50,175 nucleotides of DNA from Armatimonadota bacterium (GCA_020850315.1 JADZEY010000042.1:1-50175); one strand, 5' to 3'. Positions 1-9,239 are shown, counted from the first letter of the stretch. Program-made: numbers and translations. Notes: a model not told the origin generated them from the sequence alone.

Positions 1-80
1 CCTTCGAGCAGCAGACGACCGCCTTCAAGCCGACGCTCTTCCTGTTGCCCTTTGCTCAGTTTGCTCGGTTTCCAGTCCAT
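1..80 (-). CDS. IS630-family transposase, N-terminal fragment (runs off window)
   Basis: Reading leftward from the ATG at 78-80 gives 26 residues beginning MDWKPSKLSK, followed by an EERRLEGGRLLLEG segment before the window ends. This pattern (a basic start, then ERRLEAGRLL) is the usual first helix of the helix-turn-helix domain of IS630-type transposases and their orphan relatives. The rest of the protein, including the DDE catalytic domain, lies outside. An IS630-type element moves by cut-and-paste and targets TA dinucleotides; the inner end would lie just right of position 80 in AT-rich DNA, but with one end only I cannot define the inverted repeat. Family call rests on a short stretch and is moderately secure. 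Confidence 0.6.
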   Translation of the reverse strand, partial: MDWKPSKLSKGQQEERRLEGGRLLLE

Positions 81-104
81 ATCCTTAAATTTAACGATAT
101 TTAA

Positions 105-257
105 TCCCTGTTGTTAAGACTCAATAAGTATTATTTACGACTTCTCAATAATACTTTTGATTTTGTAGAAAGATATGTGCGACTTGTTGAAGAAGACAAA
201 TCCATTACATATTCCCATAAAAAAATGTGGAATGATTTAATCGGCAAATTGGTATAA
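105..257 (+). pseudogene. AT-rich C-terminal gene remnant
   Basis: An open frame of 50 codons ends at TAA 255-257 and begins right after a stop at 102-104, with no ATG start (only CTG/TTG). It reads as a plausible protein C-terminus: charged and aromatic, containing NTFDFVERYVRLVEED and KKMWNDLIGKLV. Base composition is strikingly AT-rich compared with every other gene here. It sits directly against the IS630-type transposase start, so the simplest reading is the 3' end of a foreign gene cut by that insertion. The family is not recognised. It could instead be a chance open frame in AT-rich DNA. Confidence 0.35.
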
Positions 258-320
258 AATTCTCAAATTCAAAAAAAGGTATACGAAATTCTACGAAACT
301 GAGTACAGTTTGCTCCGAGC

Positions 321-364
321 AAAAAAGCCGCCGCAGAAACCTTCCCTGCGGCGGCTTTGTTTTT
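321..364 (-). terminator. Rho-independent terminator of the aldehyde dehydrogenase gene
   Basis: Perfect 10-bp stem GCCGCCGCAG (327-336) / CTGCGGCGGC (346-355) with a 9-nt loop. On the minus strand it is followed by six T; on the plus strand by TTTGTTTTT, so it can work in both directions. It lies 43 bp beyond the stop codon of the dehydrogenase. Confidence 0.85.
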
Positions 365-407
365 CTTAACCTCACTCTCCTCTCTCCTCATTTCCTACTT
401 CCCGATT

Positions 408-1892
408 TTAGTAATTATCAATCTGCGCCCGCTGTAACGATCCGCTGTAGTCAATATAGACCGTCTTCCATTCGGTGAAAATATCGAACACTGTCCAGCC
501 ACCTTCACGGTGTCCGTTCCCGGTCCCTTTCACTCCGCCGAACGGCATGTGAGCTTCGGCTCCGATTGTTGGAACATTGATGTAGGTGATCCCAGCCTCG
601 ATATCCCGCACCGCCCGGAACGCATCGTTGACGTTGGAGGTGTAAAGGCTGGAGGAAAGGCCGTAGGGGGTATCGTTCAAAATATCAATGGCATCGGTAA
701 GGTCACGGGCTTTCAGAACCGAGAGCACAGGGCCAAAAATTTCCTCGCGCGCAATCCGCATGTTGCGGTCAACGTTGATGAAAATGGTTGGGTGGAAGAA
801 ATTTCCACGCCCCAATTCGCCTTCGTCGGCGCGGTCGCCGCCCAGCACACAAAGCGCGCCTTCTTCGCGGCCAATGCGTGTGTACTGCTGCACCCGTTGC
901 AGCTGCTTCTCGTTGATAACTGGCCCAACATCTGTCCCTTCTTCCAGCCCCGGCCCCAATCGCAGTTTAGAAGCACGGGTGATTAAGCGATTAACGAAGT
1001 CATCATAAATCGCCTCGTGCAGAATCAATCGGCTGGTTGCGGTGCAGCGCTGGCCGGTGGTCCCGAACGCCCCCCAGACAACGCCATCCAATGCCAAATC
1101 TAAATCGGCATCGGGCATGACAATCTGGGCATTTTTTCCCCCCATTTCCAGCGAGACTTTTTTGTTTAAGGCTCCGCCGCGTGCGGCGATTTCGGCACCA
1201 ACTTGGGTGGATCCGGTGAAGCCAATCACCTTGATTGATGGATGCTCCACAATGGCCGCGCCGCATTGGGCCGCACCGTGAACCACGTTAAAAACCCCAG
1301 CCGGCAACCCTGCTTCCGCCAAGACTTCGGCCAGCAGATTGCCGGAGTGTGGTGCGTCCTCCGATGGCTTATACACCACCGTGTTTCCGCAAGCAAGCGC
1401 GGGGAAAATTTTCCAGCTTGGGACTGCCATTGGGAAGTTCCACGCGGTGATGATGCCACACACACCAACCGGCATTCGGAACGACAAGTTCATTTTGTCG
1501 GGAAGCTCGCTGGGGGTGTTGTAGCCGAACAGCCGGCGGGTTTCGGTGGCAGAGTAGTAGGCGGTGTCAATCGCTTCCTGCACATCCCCTTTGGTCTCGA
1601 ACACCGGTTTCCCCATTTCACGGGTCATGGCGCGTGCCAGTTCATCTTTCCGCTCGGCAAGGATATCGCCGGCGCGCCGCAGAATATCACCCCGTTTTGG
1701 GGCGGGGGTTAGCCGCCATGTTTTGTAGGCTTCGGCGGCGGCGTTTGCTGCATCGGCAACGTCAGCTTCGGTGCTGAGCGGGAAGCTGCCGATCACGTCG
1801 TCAAGATTGGCGGGGTTGTGGTTCTGGAAGGTTTGCCCTTGCTGGGCATTCACCCAGCGGCCATTGATGAAATTGCGGAACGACTCGGCCAT
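408..1892 (-). CDS. NAD(P)-dependent aldehyde dehydrogenase
   Basis: Full-length 494-residue ALDH-superfamily enzyme, oxidising an aldehyde to the carboxylate in the cytosol. Visible active-site elements are the cofactor/oxyanion motif around ITAWNFP (Asn152), the general base in LEMGGKN (Glu249) and the catalytic cysteine in TTGQRCTATSR (Cys283). The overall pattern (FRMPVGVCGIITAWNFP and a C-terminal HMPFGGVKGTGNGHREGG) resembles ALDHs annotated as alpha-ketoglutarate-semialdehyde or aminoadipate-semialdehyde-type enzymes, but sequence alone does not settle the substrate. It is transcribed away from a large LuxR-type regulator starting 225 bp to the right, which may control it. The start MAESFRNFINGRW fits the usual ALDH N-terminus. 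Confidence 0.93.
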   Translation of the reverse strand: MAESFRNFINGRWVNAQQGQTFQNHNPANLDDVIGSFPLSTEADVADAANAAAEAYKTWRLTPAPKRGDILRRAGDILAERKDELARAMTREMGKPVFETKGDVQEAIDTAYYSATETRRLFGYNTPSELPDKMNLSFRMPVGVCGIITAWNFPMAVPSWKIFPALACGNTVVYKPSEDAPHSGNLLAEVLAEAGLPAGVFNVVHGAAQCGAAIVEHPSIKVIGFTGSTQVGAEIAARGGALNKKVSLEMGGKNAQIVMPDADLDLALDGVVWGAFGTTGQRCTATSRLILHEAIYDDFVNRLITRASKLRLGPGLEEGTDVGPVINEKQLQRVQQYTRIGREEGALCVLGGDRADEGELGRGNFFHPTIFINVDRNMRIAREEIFGPVLSVLKARDLTDAIDILNDTPYGLSSSLYTSNVNDAFRAVRDIEAGITYINVPTIGAEAHMPFGGVKGTGNGHREGGWTVFDIFTEWKTVYIDYSGSLQRAQIDNY

Positions 1893-2117
1893 CTGTGCTT
1901 GTTGGTTATTGGATTGATGGTTCAGTTGCTACGGAAACGGCTGGCAAAATAGCACCGCCGCAAGGAAGCCGATGGTTTGGAAGGGTTACGAACAACGGGG
2001 CAGCAACGCCGCCGCGCAATGCAAAAGTTTGCTCGGCGGCAGCATTGCACTGCTGTTCGGCGGACTGTTTGATGTAGATTTGCCCTGATTTTTTTCCCTG
2101 ATGCCGACGATTCGCTG

Positions 2118-4910
2118 ATGCTACACGCCTTTGCACGTTCTGCCACTTCCGCAACGCTTGCGCTGTTGCAAACCAAACTCTACGTGCCGCGCCCGCAGCC
2201 AAACCTTGTGGAGCGTGGCCGGCTGATTTCGTTGTTAGATCAAGGGGTAAGCAACCGCCTAACGTTGGTTTCGGCACCGCCGGGATTTGGCAAAACCACG
2301 TTGGTCAGCGAATGGGTTTGGCGCACCGAGCGGATGGTGGCATGGGTAAGTTTAGACGAAGGGGATAACGATCTGCGCCGATTTCTCCGCTACGTTGCTG
2401 CCGCGTTGAACCGTTTGGATGAGCGGATTGGAGCCACCGCGCTGGGGTTGCTGCAATCGCCACAAGGAACTTCCGAAGGGGTGCTGACCACGCTGCTGAA
2501 CGACGTTCTGGAGGTCAACATCCAAGCCGTGTTGGTGCTGGACGATTACCACATAATTGACGCTGCCGAGGTTCACGACGCGGTGTTGTTCATGCTGGAT
2601 CACCTTCCTGATGAATGCCACATCATCCTTACCAGTCGTGTGGATCCACCGCTACCGTTGGCACGGTTGCGTGGCCGCCGCCAGCTTACGGAGGTACGCT
2701 CGGGCGATCTTCGGTTTGCCCCCGATGAAGCCGCTGCATTTTTGAACGCAGTAATGGGATTGAACCTTGAGGCTGCCGATGTTGACGCGCTGGAATCGCG
2801 AACCGAAGGGTGGATTGCCGGATTGCAGCTTGCTGCATTATCGGTGAAAAATCGCGACGACGCTTCCGGATTCATCCAAGCCTTCACCGGAAGCCACCGC
2901 CATGTTGTGGATTACCTTGCCGACGAAGTGCTGCACCGCCAGCCGGAATCGGTGCAACAATTTCTGGTGGAAACCTCCATCCTGGATCGGCTGGCAGGAA
3001 ACCTTTGCGATGCCGTGACCACCACTGAAGGGGGGATTGGGCGGCTGCGGATGCTGGAAGACGCAAACCTGTTTATTGTGCCGCTGGACGAAGCGCGCTA
3101 CTGGTATCGCTACCACCATCTGTTTGCCGATTTTTTGCGGGCGCGGCTTGTTTCCGATTCGCCGGGGGCTATCCCAGAACTCCATCGCCGCGCTGCCGAT
3201 TGGTATCAAACAGAAGGTTTGCTGACCGAGGCAATCCGCCACTTCCTTGCTGCCGATGATGTTGCCGCCGCCTCCAGAATCGTTCTTCGCCATGGCCCCG
3301 GAAAATTGGTCAGAAGTGAGCTTTCGCTGCTGCTGTTGTGGTATCGGATGCTTCCGGAATGGGCCATTGAGCAGAACGTTGGGCTTTCGGTGATCTATGC
3401 TTGGGTGCTGATCTTCACGGGGCAAATCTCCAAAGTTCCGAAACGAATCAGCGATAGCGAGCAGGCACTGGCCAGCGGCGCGCCGGACGAACAGGGAATG
3501 TACGCCGGGCATATCGTTGCCATTCACTCCTTCATGGCACGGATTAATGGCAATGCCGAGCGGGGGATTGCGCTGGCACTGGAAGCCCTTACCATCCTTC
3601 CTATCGAACAACTTGGCGTGCGCGGCGCGGTGAAGCTGAACCTTGCGCTGGGATACCTGATGCAACGGAATGTGGAGCGGGCGCGCGCTTCCTGCTTGGA
3701 GGCACTTCCGCTCAGTATGTCGGCACGTCACCCCTATGCTGCGCTGGCTTCGATACGGCTGTTGGAGCGGTTGGAGGTGATTCATGGAAAACTGCATCAG
3801 GCAATGGAATGGTGCCGCCAGGGATTGGAGCTTGCACGGCACGAGGCTGGCGAGGAAACCGGGCATTTATCCACAGCCGTTGTTCATTTAAGCATTGGGG
3901 AGTTGGAGTATGAGTGGAATAATATCCAACAAGCCAAAACTCACTTAGGCGAAGGACTCCGGTTGGCGGAACTAAGCGGCGATGTGCTAACCCAACGCGA
4001 CGGCTACGTTGCCGCAGCACGCTTGCAGCACGCCAATGGCGACGACGAAGGCGCGCTGGAAACACTGGCCAAAGCCGATGAGCTTGCCCACCGGTACAGC
4101 GTTCCCGATTGGATACGTTCGCCGCTGGCAACCTTCCGCACACGGCTCCATCTGGAGCGGGGTGAGCTTGATGCCGCCGCCGCGTGGATGCAGGAGAAAC
4201 GCCCACGGCTGGAACGCTACCCCAGCGATGGATGGCAACTAAGCGGCTGGACCGATTACAGCGAAATTGAACGGCGAACCGTGGCTCGCGTGCTGATTGC
4301 CCTGGGGGAAACAACGGAAGCTCTGTCAATCCTTTCCGAACTTGCCCAGCTTGCCGAATCGGAAGCACGCAACGGCAATCTTATTGTGCTGCTGAACCTG
4401 ATGGCGATTGCACATTGCCGCAGGGGTGATGAACCACACGCATTGGTCTTGCTGGAACGCGCACTGCGGCTTGGCCAACCCGAACGCTACACCCGCACCT
4501 TTGTTGATGAAGGCACGGCGTTGCGCGGATTGCTGCTGCGGCTACGGAAAAAATTGGTGGGTCGCGGTGAAAACCAGGGAGGGGGCGATGGACGAATAGT
4601 GGAGTATGTGGATCGGCTGTTGGGAGCATTCCCCACGCCGCACCACAATGCCGACGGCGCGGTCCACACAACGTCGCAGCCAATGCCAGCAAACCGAACC
4701 GCGCTTTTCCTGCTGGATCCGCTTAGCCAACGTGAGCTGGAGGTGCTGCGGCTGGTGGCGGCGGGGAACTCCAACCGCCAGATTGCCGAGCAGTTGTTTG
4801 TGGCCCCGGGGACTGTCAAACGGCATATCCACAACATCCACGAAAAATTGGGGGTGGACAGCCGAACAAGGGCAATCGCCAAAGCGCGCGAGCTGGGGGT
4901 GATTGGGTAG
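2118..4910 (+). CDS. LuxR-family ATP-binding regulator (MalT/LAL type)
   Basis: 930-residue transcriptional regulator of the MalT/AlkS class (large ATP-binding LuxR regulators). The N-terminus LLQTKLYVPRPQPNLVERG is the family hallmark; the Walker A motif APPGFGKTT is at about 53-61 and Walker B VLVLDDYH near 138-145. A long helical/TPR-like sensor region follows (about 350-820). The C-terminal LuxR helix-turn-helix, from LSQRELEVLRLVAAGNSNRQ to the end, binds DNA. In this family an inducer plus ATP drives oligomerisation and promoter activation. The divergent aldehyde dehydrogenase is the natural candidate target, but the inducer is unknown. Length is typical for the family. Confidence 0.93.
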   Translation: MLHAFARSATSATLALLQTKLYVPRPQPNLVERGRLISLLDQGVSNRLTLVSAPPGFGKTTLVSEWVWRTERMVAWVSLDEGDNDLRRFLRYVAAALNRLDERIGATALGLLQSPQGTSEGVLTTLLNDVLEVNIQAVLVLDDYHIIDAAEVHDAVLFMLDHLPDECHIILTSRVDPPLPLARLRGRRQLTEVRSGDLRFAPDEAAAFLNAVMGLNLEAADVDALESRTEGWIAGLQLAALSVKNRDDASGFIQAFTGSHRHVVDYLADEVLHRQPESVQQFLVETSILDRLAGNLCDAVTTTEGGIGRLRMLEDANLFIVPLDEARYWYRYHHLFADFLRARLVSDSPGAIPELHRRAADWYQTEGLLTEAIRHFLAADDVAAASRIVLRHGPGKLVRSELSLLLLWYRMLPEWAIEQNVGLSVIYAWVLIFTGQISKVPKRISDSEQALASGAPDEQGMYAGHIVAIHSFMARINGNAERGIALALEALTILPIEQLGVRGAVKLNLALGYLMQRNVERARASCLEALPLSMSARHPYAALASIRLLERLEVIHGKLHQAMEWCRQGLELARHEAGEETGHLSTAVVHLSIGELEYEWNNIQQAKTHLGEGLRLAELSGDVLTQRDGYVAAARLQHANGDDEGALETLAKADELAHRYSVPDWIRSPLATFRTRLHLERGELDAAAAWMQEKRPRLERYPSDGWQLSGWTDYSEIERRTVARVLIALGETTEALSILSELAQLAESEARNGNLIVLLNLMAIAHCRRGDEPHALVLLERALRLGQPERYTRTFVDEGTALRGLLLRLRKKLVGRGENQGGGDGRIVEYVDRLLGAFPTPHHNADGAVHTTSQPMPANRTALFLLDPLSQRELEVLRLVAAGNSNRQIAEQLFVAPGTVKRHIHNIHEKLGVDSRTRAIAKARELGVIG

Positions 4911-4955
4911 GCCGCAACGGATGGAGAGCAGCAGCGTGTACATCTGCCGAAGCGA

Positions 4956-5390
4956 TCAATGCGGCGTGGCAGAAGGTGCGGCTGGTTCGCCCGGTTTGGT
5001 GGCTGCCGTGTGTGGATTGCGTGCCCGGTGGTGTTCCCGCTGCTGGCTGATGCGGCGGAATTCTTGGTGCAAATTTTCAAGCTGTTCATCGCTCATTTCT
5101 TCCAACCGGATCAAGCTGTTGCGGGCGTGGCTTTGGGCACGGATCAGCTCATCAATTTTCAAGTGAAACGCCTTGGTGTCGCGGTTCTGCGTGTTCTGGA
5201 TTAGGAAGACCATCAGGAAGGTGATGATGGTTGTTCCGGTGTTGATAACCAGCTGCCACGTGTCGGAAAAATTGAACAGGGGTCCGGTGGCGGCCCACAG
5301 AATGATAATCAGTGCCGCCGCCACAAACGCCCACGCGCTTCCCAGCAGCTCGGCTGCTTTTTGCGAAAACCGTCGGAAGAAATCACTCAT
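4956..5390 (-). CDS. Low-affinity iron permease family (Fet4-like) membrane protein
   Basis: 144 residues. The start [22 protein letters not shown], a first hydrophobic helix (about 18-40), a second after [26 protein letters not shown] (about 44-65), then [18 protein letters not shown] are the signature of the bacterial low-affinity iron permease-like family. A coiled, charged C-terminal segment (about 85-125) ends in a Pro/Ala-rich tail. Despite the name inherited from yeast Fet4, bacterial members are short two-helix inner-membrane proteins and iron transport is not established for them. It is convergent with the LuxR-type regulator (45 bp between) and divergent from queC. Confidence 0.85.
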   Translation of the reverse strand: MSDFFRRFSQKAAELLGSAWAFVAAALIIILWAATGPLFNFSDTWQLVINTGTTIITFLMVFLIQNTQNRDTKAFHLKIDELIRAQSHARNSLIRLEEMSDEQLENLHQEFRRISQQREHHRARNPHTAATKPGEPAAPSATPH

Positions 5391-5515
5391 AGCTGTGTGG
5401 TTATATTGATCTTCGTCCCTGTCGTCTGCCTATCGGTGCAAACATTGCCAACCCCCTAACTCTGCGTCTGGTGCAGAACAGTTGGGGCAACCTACAACAA
5501 CCGATCTGTTGTTCC

Positions 5516-6205
5516 ATGAACCTTCCCAGCGACCCGCGCCGTGCCGTTATTCTGGTTAGTGGCGGGATGGATAGCTGCGTTACTGCCGCAATCATGCAGT
5601 CGCAAGGCTACCAGTTGAATTTTCTTCACACGAACTACGGCCAACGCACCGAGCGGAAGGAGCTGGAATGCTTCCATGCCCTTGCCGACCACTTTAACGC
5701 AGCGCGGCGGTTGATTGTGGATATGCGTCATCTTGGAATGATTGGCGGCTCTAGCCTAACCGACACACATATCGAGGTGACCCCGGCCAACCTTGAATCG
5801 CAGGAAGTTCCCACCAGTTACGTCCCGTTCCGCAATGCCGGAATGTTGTCGGTGGCGGTTAGCTGGGCGGAAGTAATCGGGGCTGGTGCAATTGCAATCG
5901 GCGCGGTTGAGGAGGACTCGAGCGGTTATCCCGATTGCCGCAGCGTCTTCTACGAAGCCTACCAATCCGTGGTGGAGCTTGGCACCCGCCCGGAAACAGC
6001 CATCACCATCGTCACGCCAGTTATCCACATGTCAAAAGGGGATATTGTGGAAATGGGGATACGGCTATCGGCTCCGCTCCATCTAACATGGTCCTGCTAC
6101 CAAAGCGAATCGTTGGCGTGTGGGAAGTGCGATAGCTGCGCGCTGCGATTGCGTGGATTCCGGCAAGCTGGCGCAACCGACCCAGTCGAATACGCGCAGC
6201 GGTAG
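5516..6205 (+). CDS. queC: 7-cyano-7-deazaguanine synthase QueC
   Basis: ATP-dependent conversion of 7-carboxy-7-deazaguanine to preQ0, on the queuosine tRNA-modification pathway. The PP-loop SGGMDS lies at residues 15-20 and a C-terminal zinc-binding cluster reads [15 protein letters not shown], with four cysteines. Internal [12 protein letters not shown] and [17 protein letters not shown] blocks are typical. The frame is open from a GTG at 5471, but the ATG at 5516 puts the usual short lead before AVILVSGG and is preferred (229 residues). No other queuosine genes are adjacent; the start lies 125 bp from the divergent iron-permease-like gene. Confidence 0.95.
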   Translation: MNLPSDPRRAVILVSGGMDSCVTAAIMQSQGYQLNFLHTNYGQRTERKELECFHALADHFNAARRLIVDMRHLGMIGGSSLTDTHIEVTPANLESQEVPTSYVPFRNAGMLSVAVSWAEVIGAGAIAIGAVEEDSSGYPDCRSVFYEAYQSVVELGTRPETAITIVTPVIHMSKGDIVEMGIRLSAPLHLTWSCYQSESLACGKCDSCALRLRGFRQAGATDPVEYAQR

Positions 6206-6232
6206 ATGCAAGTCTTCGGCATCGCGCGCTTT

Positions 6233-7000
6233 CTACACTGTTGCCTTCCGCAGCTTCCCGCTCACGTAATCAATGCTCATCACAACCCCGATAATCACCA
6301 CGAGGATCATCGAAACGTTCTGGTATTGGAACTGCTTGATGTTGTCGTACAGCATAAATCCAATCCCGCCAGCGCCAACAATGCCAAGTATTACCGAGGA
6401 GCGGATGTTCAGCTCCAGCCGGTAGAAAAAATTGGAGACCAGCAACGGCATCACTTGCGGAACCACTCCCCAGCGAATCACCTGCGAGCGGGAAGCACCG
6501 GTGGACTCCAGCGCCTCAATCGGTCCGCGGTCAATCGTCTCGATAGCTTCGGCAAATAGCTTCCCCATGGAACCCACCGAATGCACCGCCAGCGCAAGCA
6601 CCCCCGCAAGCGGCCCCAGCCCAACAGCCGAGACCAAAATCAGTGCCACAATCAGCACATCAATCGAGCGATCAACGTTGAAAAAGAAGCGGGTGAGCGC
6701 GCCCACGGCCACCGCCGGAGTGATGTTCCGGGCGGCAACAAAGGAGAGGGGGAGCGAGATGGCCGTGGCCAACACCGTGCCAATCCAAGCCATTTGAATC
6801 GTGACCAACATCTGCCACGAAACCTCGCCAAGTATCCCCCAGTTTGGGGGCCACAAGCCTTGCAGGAACTCGCCAAAAAATGGCTTCACAAAAAAACCTT
6901 GCCGGATTTTCTCCATATCCACTTCGGTGGTCTGCAGGCTCCAGGCTGTGAACCCAACCACAAGAGCTACAAGCAGGTAAAGAAAAAGGCGTTTGGACAT
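6233..7000 (-). CDS. phnE: Phosphonate-type ABC transporter permease PhnE
   Basis: 255-residue inner-membrane permease from the ATG at 6998-7000 (MSKRLFLYLLVALVVG); an upstream in-frame extension to 7099 is Pro/Arg-rich and unlikely to be real. Transmembrane segments are spaced as in PhnE, with diagnostic TIQMAWIGTVLATAISLPLS and a cytoplasmic EAA-like loop EAIETIDRGPIEALESTG...VVPQVMP that contacts the ATPase. PhnE pairs with a PhnC ATPase and PhnD binding protein to import phosphonates or related oxyanions. Neither partner is nearby: the neighbours are queC (convergent) and an outer-membrane barrel gene upstream. Start choice is supported by placement of the first membrane helix. Confidence 0.9.
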   Translation of the reverse strand: MSKRLFLYLLVALVVGFTAWSLQTTEVDMEKIRQGFFVKPFFGEFLQGLWPPNWGILGEVSWQMLVTIQMAWIGTVLATAISLPLSFVAARNITPAVAVGALTRFFFNVDRSIDVLIVALILVSAVGLGPLAGVLALAVHSVGSMGKLFAEAIETIDRGPIEALESTGASRSQVIRWGVVPQVMPLLVSNFFYRLELNIRSSVILGIVGAGGIGFMLYDNIKQFQYQNVSMILVVIIGVVMSIDYVSGKLRKATV

Positions 7001-7066
7001 GCTGATTGCCGGATGAGTACGGGCAGAGGTTCGTTGGCTTGGCCCAAAGATAGGTAGCCGATATGG

Positions 7067-7114
7067 AAAAGCACTGCGCACAAGGAAGGGCCTAATCAAC
7101 CTTGTGCACAGTGC
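7067..7114 (-). terminator. Terminator of the first barrel gene
   Basis: Fifteen-bp inverted repeat with a single mismatch: GCACTGCGCACAAGG (7071-7085) against CCTTGTGCACAGTGC (7100-7114), 14-nt loop. On the minus strand it is followed by TTTT. It lies about 115 bp beyond the barrel gene stop and upstream of phnE, separating the two transcripts. Confidence 0.65.
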
Positions 7115-7164
7115 CTTGTTGTGCCGAAAAGCACTCGATGGAGTTTTGCTGGATTCTCTCTTTC

Positions 7165-7222
7165 TTCTTCCTCTTTTCTTCGCGTCCTTTGCGGGCTTCG
7201 CTCCGCGGCTTTGCGTGAACTC
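7165..7222 (-). repeat. Dispersed 58-bp repeat, copy 1
   Basis: On the minus strand this reads as a CGCAAAG-rich repeat (elements CGCAAAGCCGC, CGCAAAGGACGCGAAGAA) that matches 39503-39560 along its whole length with a modest number of substitutions. It begins 8 bp after the stop codon of the barrel gene. CGCAAAG-type repeats are widespread in environmental bacterial genomes. Confidence 0.75.
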
Positions 7223-7230
7223 TTCCCCGT

Positions 7231-8919
7231 TTAGTTGAAGATGTTAAACGAGCGGCTGTACCGCAGCGATGTGCTGAACTCCGTAAAACTCACCGCGCCT
7301 GGCATGGTGTTTCCGTTGGTTGTGGCGTTGAAGCTCACGTTGATGTTGTCCTCCTTCGTCAGTTGATAGGTGCTGCCGATGTTCAGGGCGATGGTGCTGC
7401 TTGCTCCGTCCATGCCAACCACCGATGAGGTGGAGTAGCTGAGGGTTCCGTTCAAGCTGAGTTCGTCGTTGGCCAGCATGGTTACTGCGCCGTTCAGCGA
7501 TGCGCTGAGGGTGTTGGTGGTGGCAAGCCCCGATTTGGTGTTGGCATACACCAGCGACCCACCAACGTTCGTTTTGCTTTTCAGGAACGCCATGTTGTAG
7601 CTGGCCACAGCCGTCAGGGCTTGGTTATCGCTAAGCGCGCTGGTGAAAGCGTTCAGGTCACTGTATTCTTGGTATCCTGTGGAAAGGGTTACGGTCTGGC
7701 TTCGCTCTTCGGTCTGCATTGTCAGGCGTGGGGTCAGTGTGGCACTTTGCATGATGTTCCGTGCGCGGATGCTATCGCTGATTGGGGCGCGGCCCGCTTT
7801 CTGGTTGGTGGAGTAGTTGCTGTAGCTGGCATCAACCCCCCAATCGCTGCTGTTGAAGCCAGCGTTGAACGACCCGATCACCCGCTCGGTTTGGGCCAAT
7901 TTGTTCCCCAGCACGTTGTCGCTTTGCAAACCGACCGCACCGCTTAGGCGCAACGCACTGTTCAGCAAGTTCAGGCTTGGGGCGATAGTCCAGTTGCTGA
8001 TGTCGGTGGTGAAGCTGTACGCGCCCAGCGTTGCATAATCTGGCTCAACATATTCGTAGCCAATACGCACGCCGTAATCGCTTTCAGTCCAGGAGACCCC
8101 AAGCCGCCCGGCCATTGTGAAGGAGGTGGAAACCCGTGGCTGATAGATGCTGGTTAAAAAATCGGGGATGCTGCTGGCCGAGTCAACGTCCACAGTGGCG
8201 GCGCGCAGGTTGCTGGTGTACAGGCTTGCCCCCCCCTCGGCTTCGATAGCAATGCTGTTGGTAATGCCAAACCGCATGGTTCCACCAAGTGCCGAATTCT
8301 CCGCTGGGGCGTCACCTCTGGTTGGGGTTTTCCGCAGGGAGTTGGTGTCGTCGGCGGCATGAAGGTAGCTGGCTTCAAAGAAGGTGCGCTCGCTGCCAAA
8401 TCCCAATTTCACGGCGTACCCATTCCGCTGGTAGCTTGGGATTGCGCCGCCGTTCAACGTGTCCTCCTCAATCGCTTCTTTGAACCGCCCCACCATTGCC
8501 GCGCTCCGCACTGGCCCAGCGTTGAACTCCATCCCACCTCCAAAAAATGTTGTGCCGGACATGATGTAGCGTGAGAAACTCATGGAGCGGTAGCCGAGAT
8601 GTGTCCGCAAAGATTTATAGCTGGGTGAGATGCCGAACTGATTGAACGGCTGGGTGTAGCTTTTGCTTTGGCTGGAGAAGATGAACGAGAAGGGAAGTTG
8701 CACGCCGTACAACGCTGGTGTCAGCGACCCACCCACCGTCCAGCTGAACGGATCCTGGCGGCGGGGCGCGCCGCTGATGGTGCTGGCGGTCAGGTTGGTG
8801 TTCACCGACCCACCCATTGTGAACGGTTTCTGCTCGCCAATCGTCGAAAGCTCCTGCCCAACGGCGGCTGCGGTTGCAAGGATTGTCCAGATCATCAGAG
8901 AGAGTACCAAGCGGTTCAT
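7231..8919 (-). CDS. Outer-membrane beta-barrel protein, paralogue A of the surface locus
   Basis: 562 residues from the ATG at 8917-8919 (MNRLVLSLMIWTILATAAAVGQ, a signal peptide cleaved after about residue 22), preceded by GGTGAG as a possible ribosome site; a second ATG lies four codons upstream. The mature part is an almost continuous run of alternating hydrophobic/polar strands rich in Ser, Thr, Asn and Tyr, ending in SLRYSRSFNIFN, as expected of a large outer-membrane barrel. It is homologous to the gene at 18353-20251: both share an N-terminal PFxF/PFN strand pair, an FGGG(I/M)(D/E) block and a segment with DDT(T/N)S(I/L). No named family is recognised. It is the last gene of the minus-strand surface locus. 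Confidence 0.75.
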   Translation of the reverse strand: MNRLVLSLMIWTILATAAAVGQELSTIGEQKPFTMGGSVNTNLTASTISGAPRRQDPFSWTVGGSLTPALYGVQLPFSFIFSSQSKSYTQPFNQFGISPSYKSLRTHLGYRSMSFSRYIMSGTTFFGGGMEFNAGPVRSAAMVGRFKEAIEEDTLNGGAIPSYQRNGYAVKLGFGSERTFFEASYLHAADDTNSLRKTPTRGDAPAENSALGGTMRFGITNSIAIEAEGGASLYTSNLRAATVDVDSASSIPDFLTSIYQPRVSTSFTMAGRLGVSWTESDYGVRIGYEYVEPDYATLGAYSFTTDISNWTIAPSLNLLNSALRLSGAVGLQSDNVLGNKLAQTERVIGSFNAGFNSSDWGVDASYSNYSTNQKAGRAPISDSIRARNIMQSATLTPRLTMQTEERSQTVTLSTGYQEYSDLNAFTSALSDNQALTAVASYNMAFLKSKTNVGGSLVYANTKSGLATTNTLSASLNGAVTMLANDELSLNGTLSYSTSSVVGMDGASSTIALNIGSTYQLTKEDNINVSFNATTNGNTMPGAVSFTEFSTSLRYSRSFNIFN

Positions 8920-9194
8920 GTTGCTCACCATTCAGTTTGAATTGCGGAGGGTTGCCCTACGCCATTCAAGGTACGCGCCCGATGCCAAGATTTACGGCAG
9001 CATATGCCAAGATTGAAATGGGGTGAAATTTTTTCGAAAAAACTCCATCCACAAAACAAGAACCACCCAGAAGGTGGCCGCATGAAGCCCAAAAAAACAT
9101 CTCGGTTGTGGCATTCTCCCCATGCTTCCCGCTGCGCAGCTAACTGACAGTGAAAAAATGGTGTTCATGGGAGGATCGTAAATGTATCCTCGCC
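8920..9194. other. Upstream region of barrel A; no gene seen
   Basis: No credible coding frame. A weak half-match (TTTACG at 8991) to the element shared by the other three surface-locus genes lies at the same 72-bp distance from the start codon, but its partner half is missing. The stretch 9029-9060 is A/T-rich. Confidence 0.4.
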
Positions 9195-9232
9195 CTCCAC
9201 TCATGCTGCGCCCCGTTGAAGTATGAGTGGAG
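9195..9232. repeat. REP-like hairpin, copy 1
   Basis: Perfect 10-bp stem CTCCACTCAT / ATGAGTGGAG around an 18-nt loop GCTGCGCCCCGTTGAAGT. It is nearly identical to 9306-9338, with a compensatory base-pair change in the stem. The loop resembles the widespread GCTGAGCCcGTCGAAG-type repetitive palindromes. Confidence 0.7.
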
Positions 9233-9239
9233 CTACTGG

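Noticed and set aside
2838-3866. 342-codon minus-strand frame inside the LuxR-type regulator
   Set aside because: No motif and biased composition; the plus strand encodes a full MalT-type protein.
5391-5515. preQ1 riboswitch before queC
   Set aside because: I could not find a convincing small H-type pseudoknot pattern in the 125-bp leader.
8991-9020. A fourth TGTAGT-N16-TGTAAT element before barrel A
   Set aside because: One degenerate half (TTTACG on the plus strand) lies at the same 72-bp distance from the start codon, but the partner half at the right spacing matches at only two of six positions.
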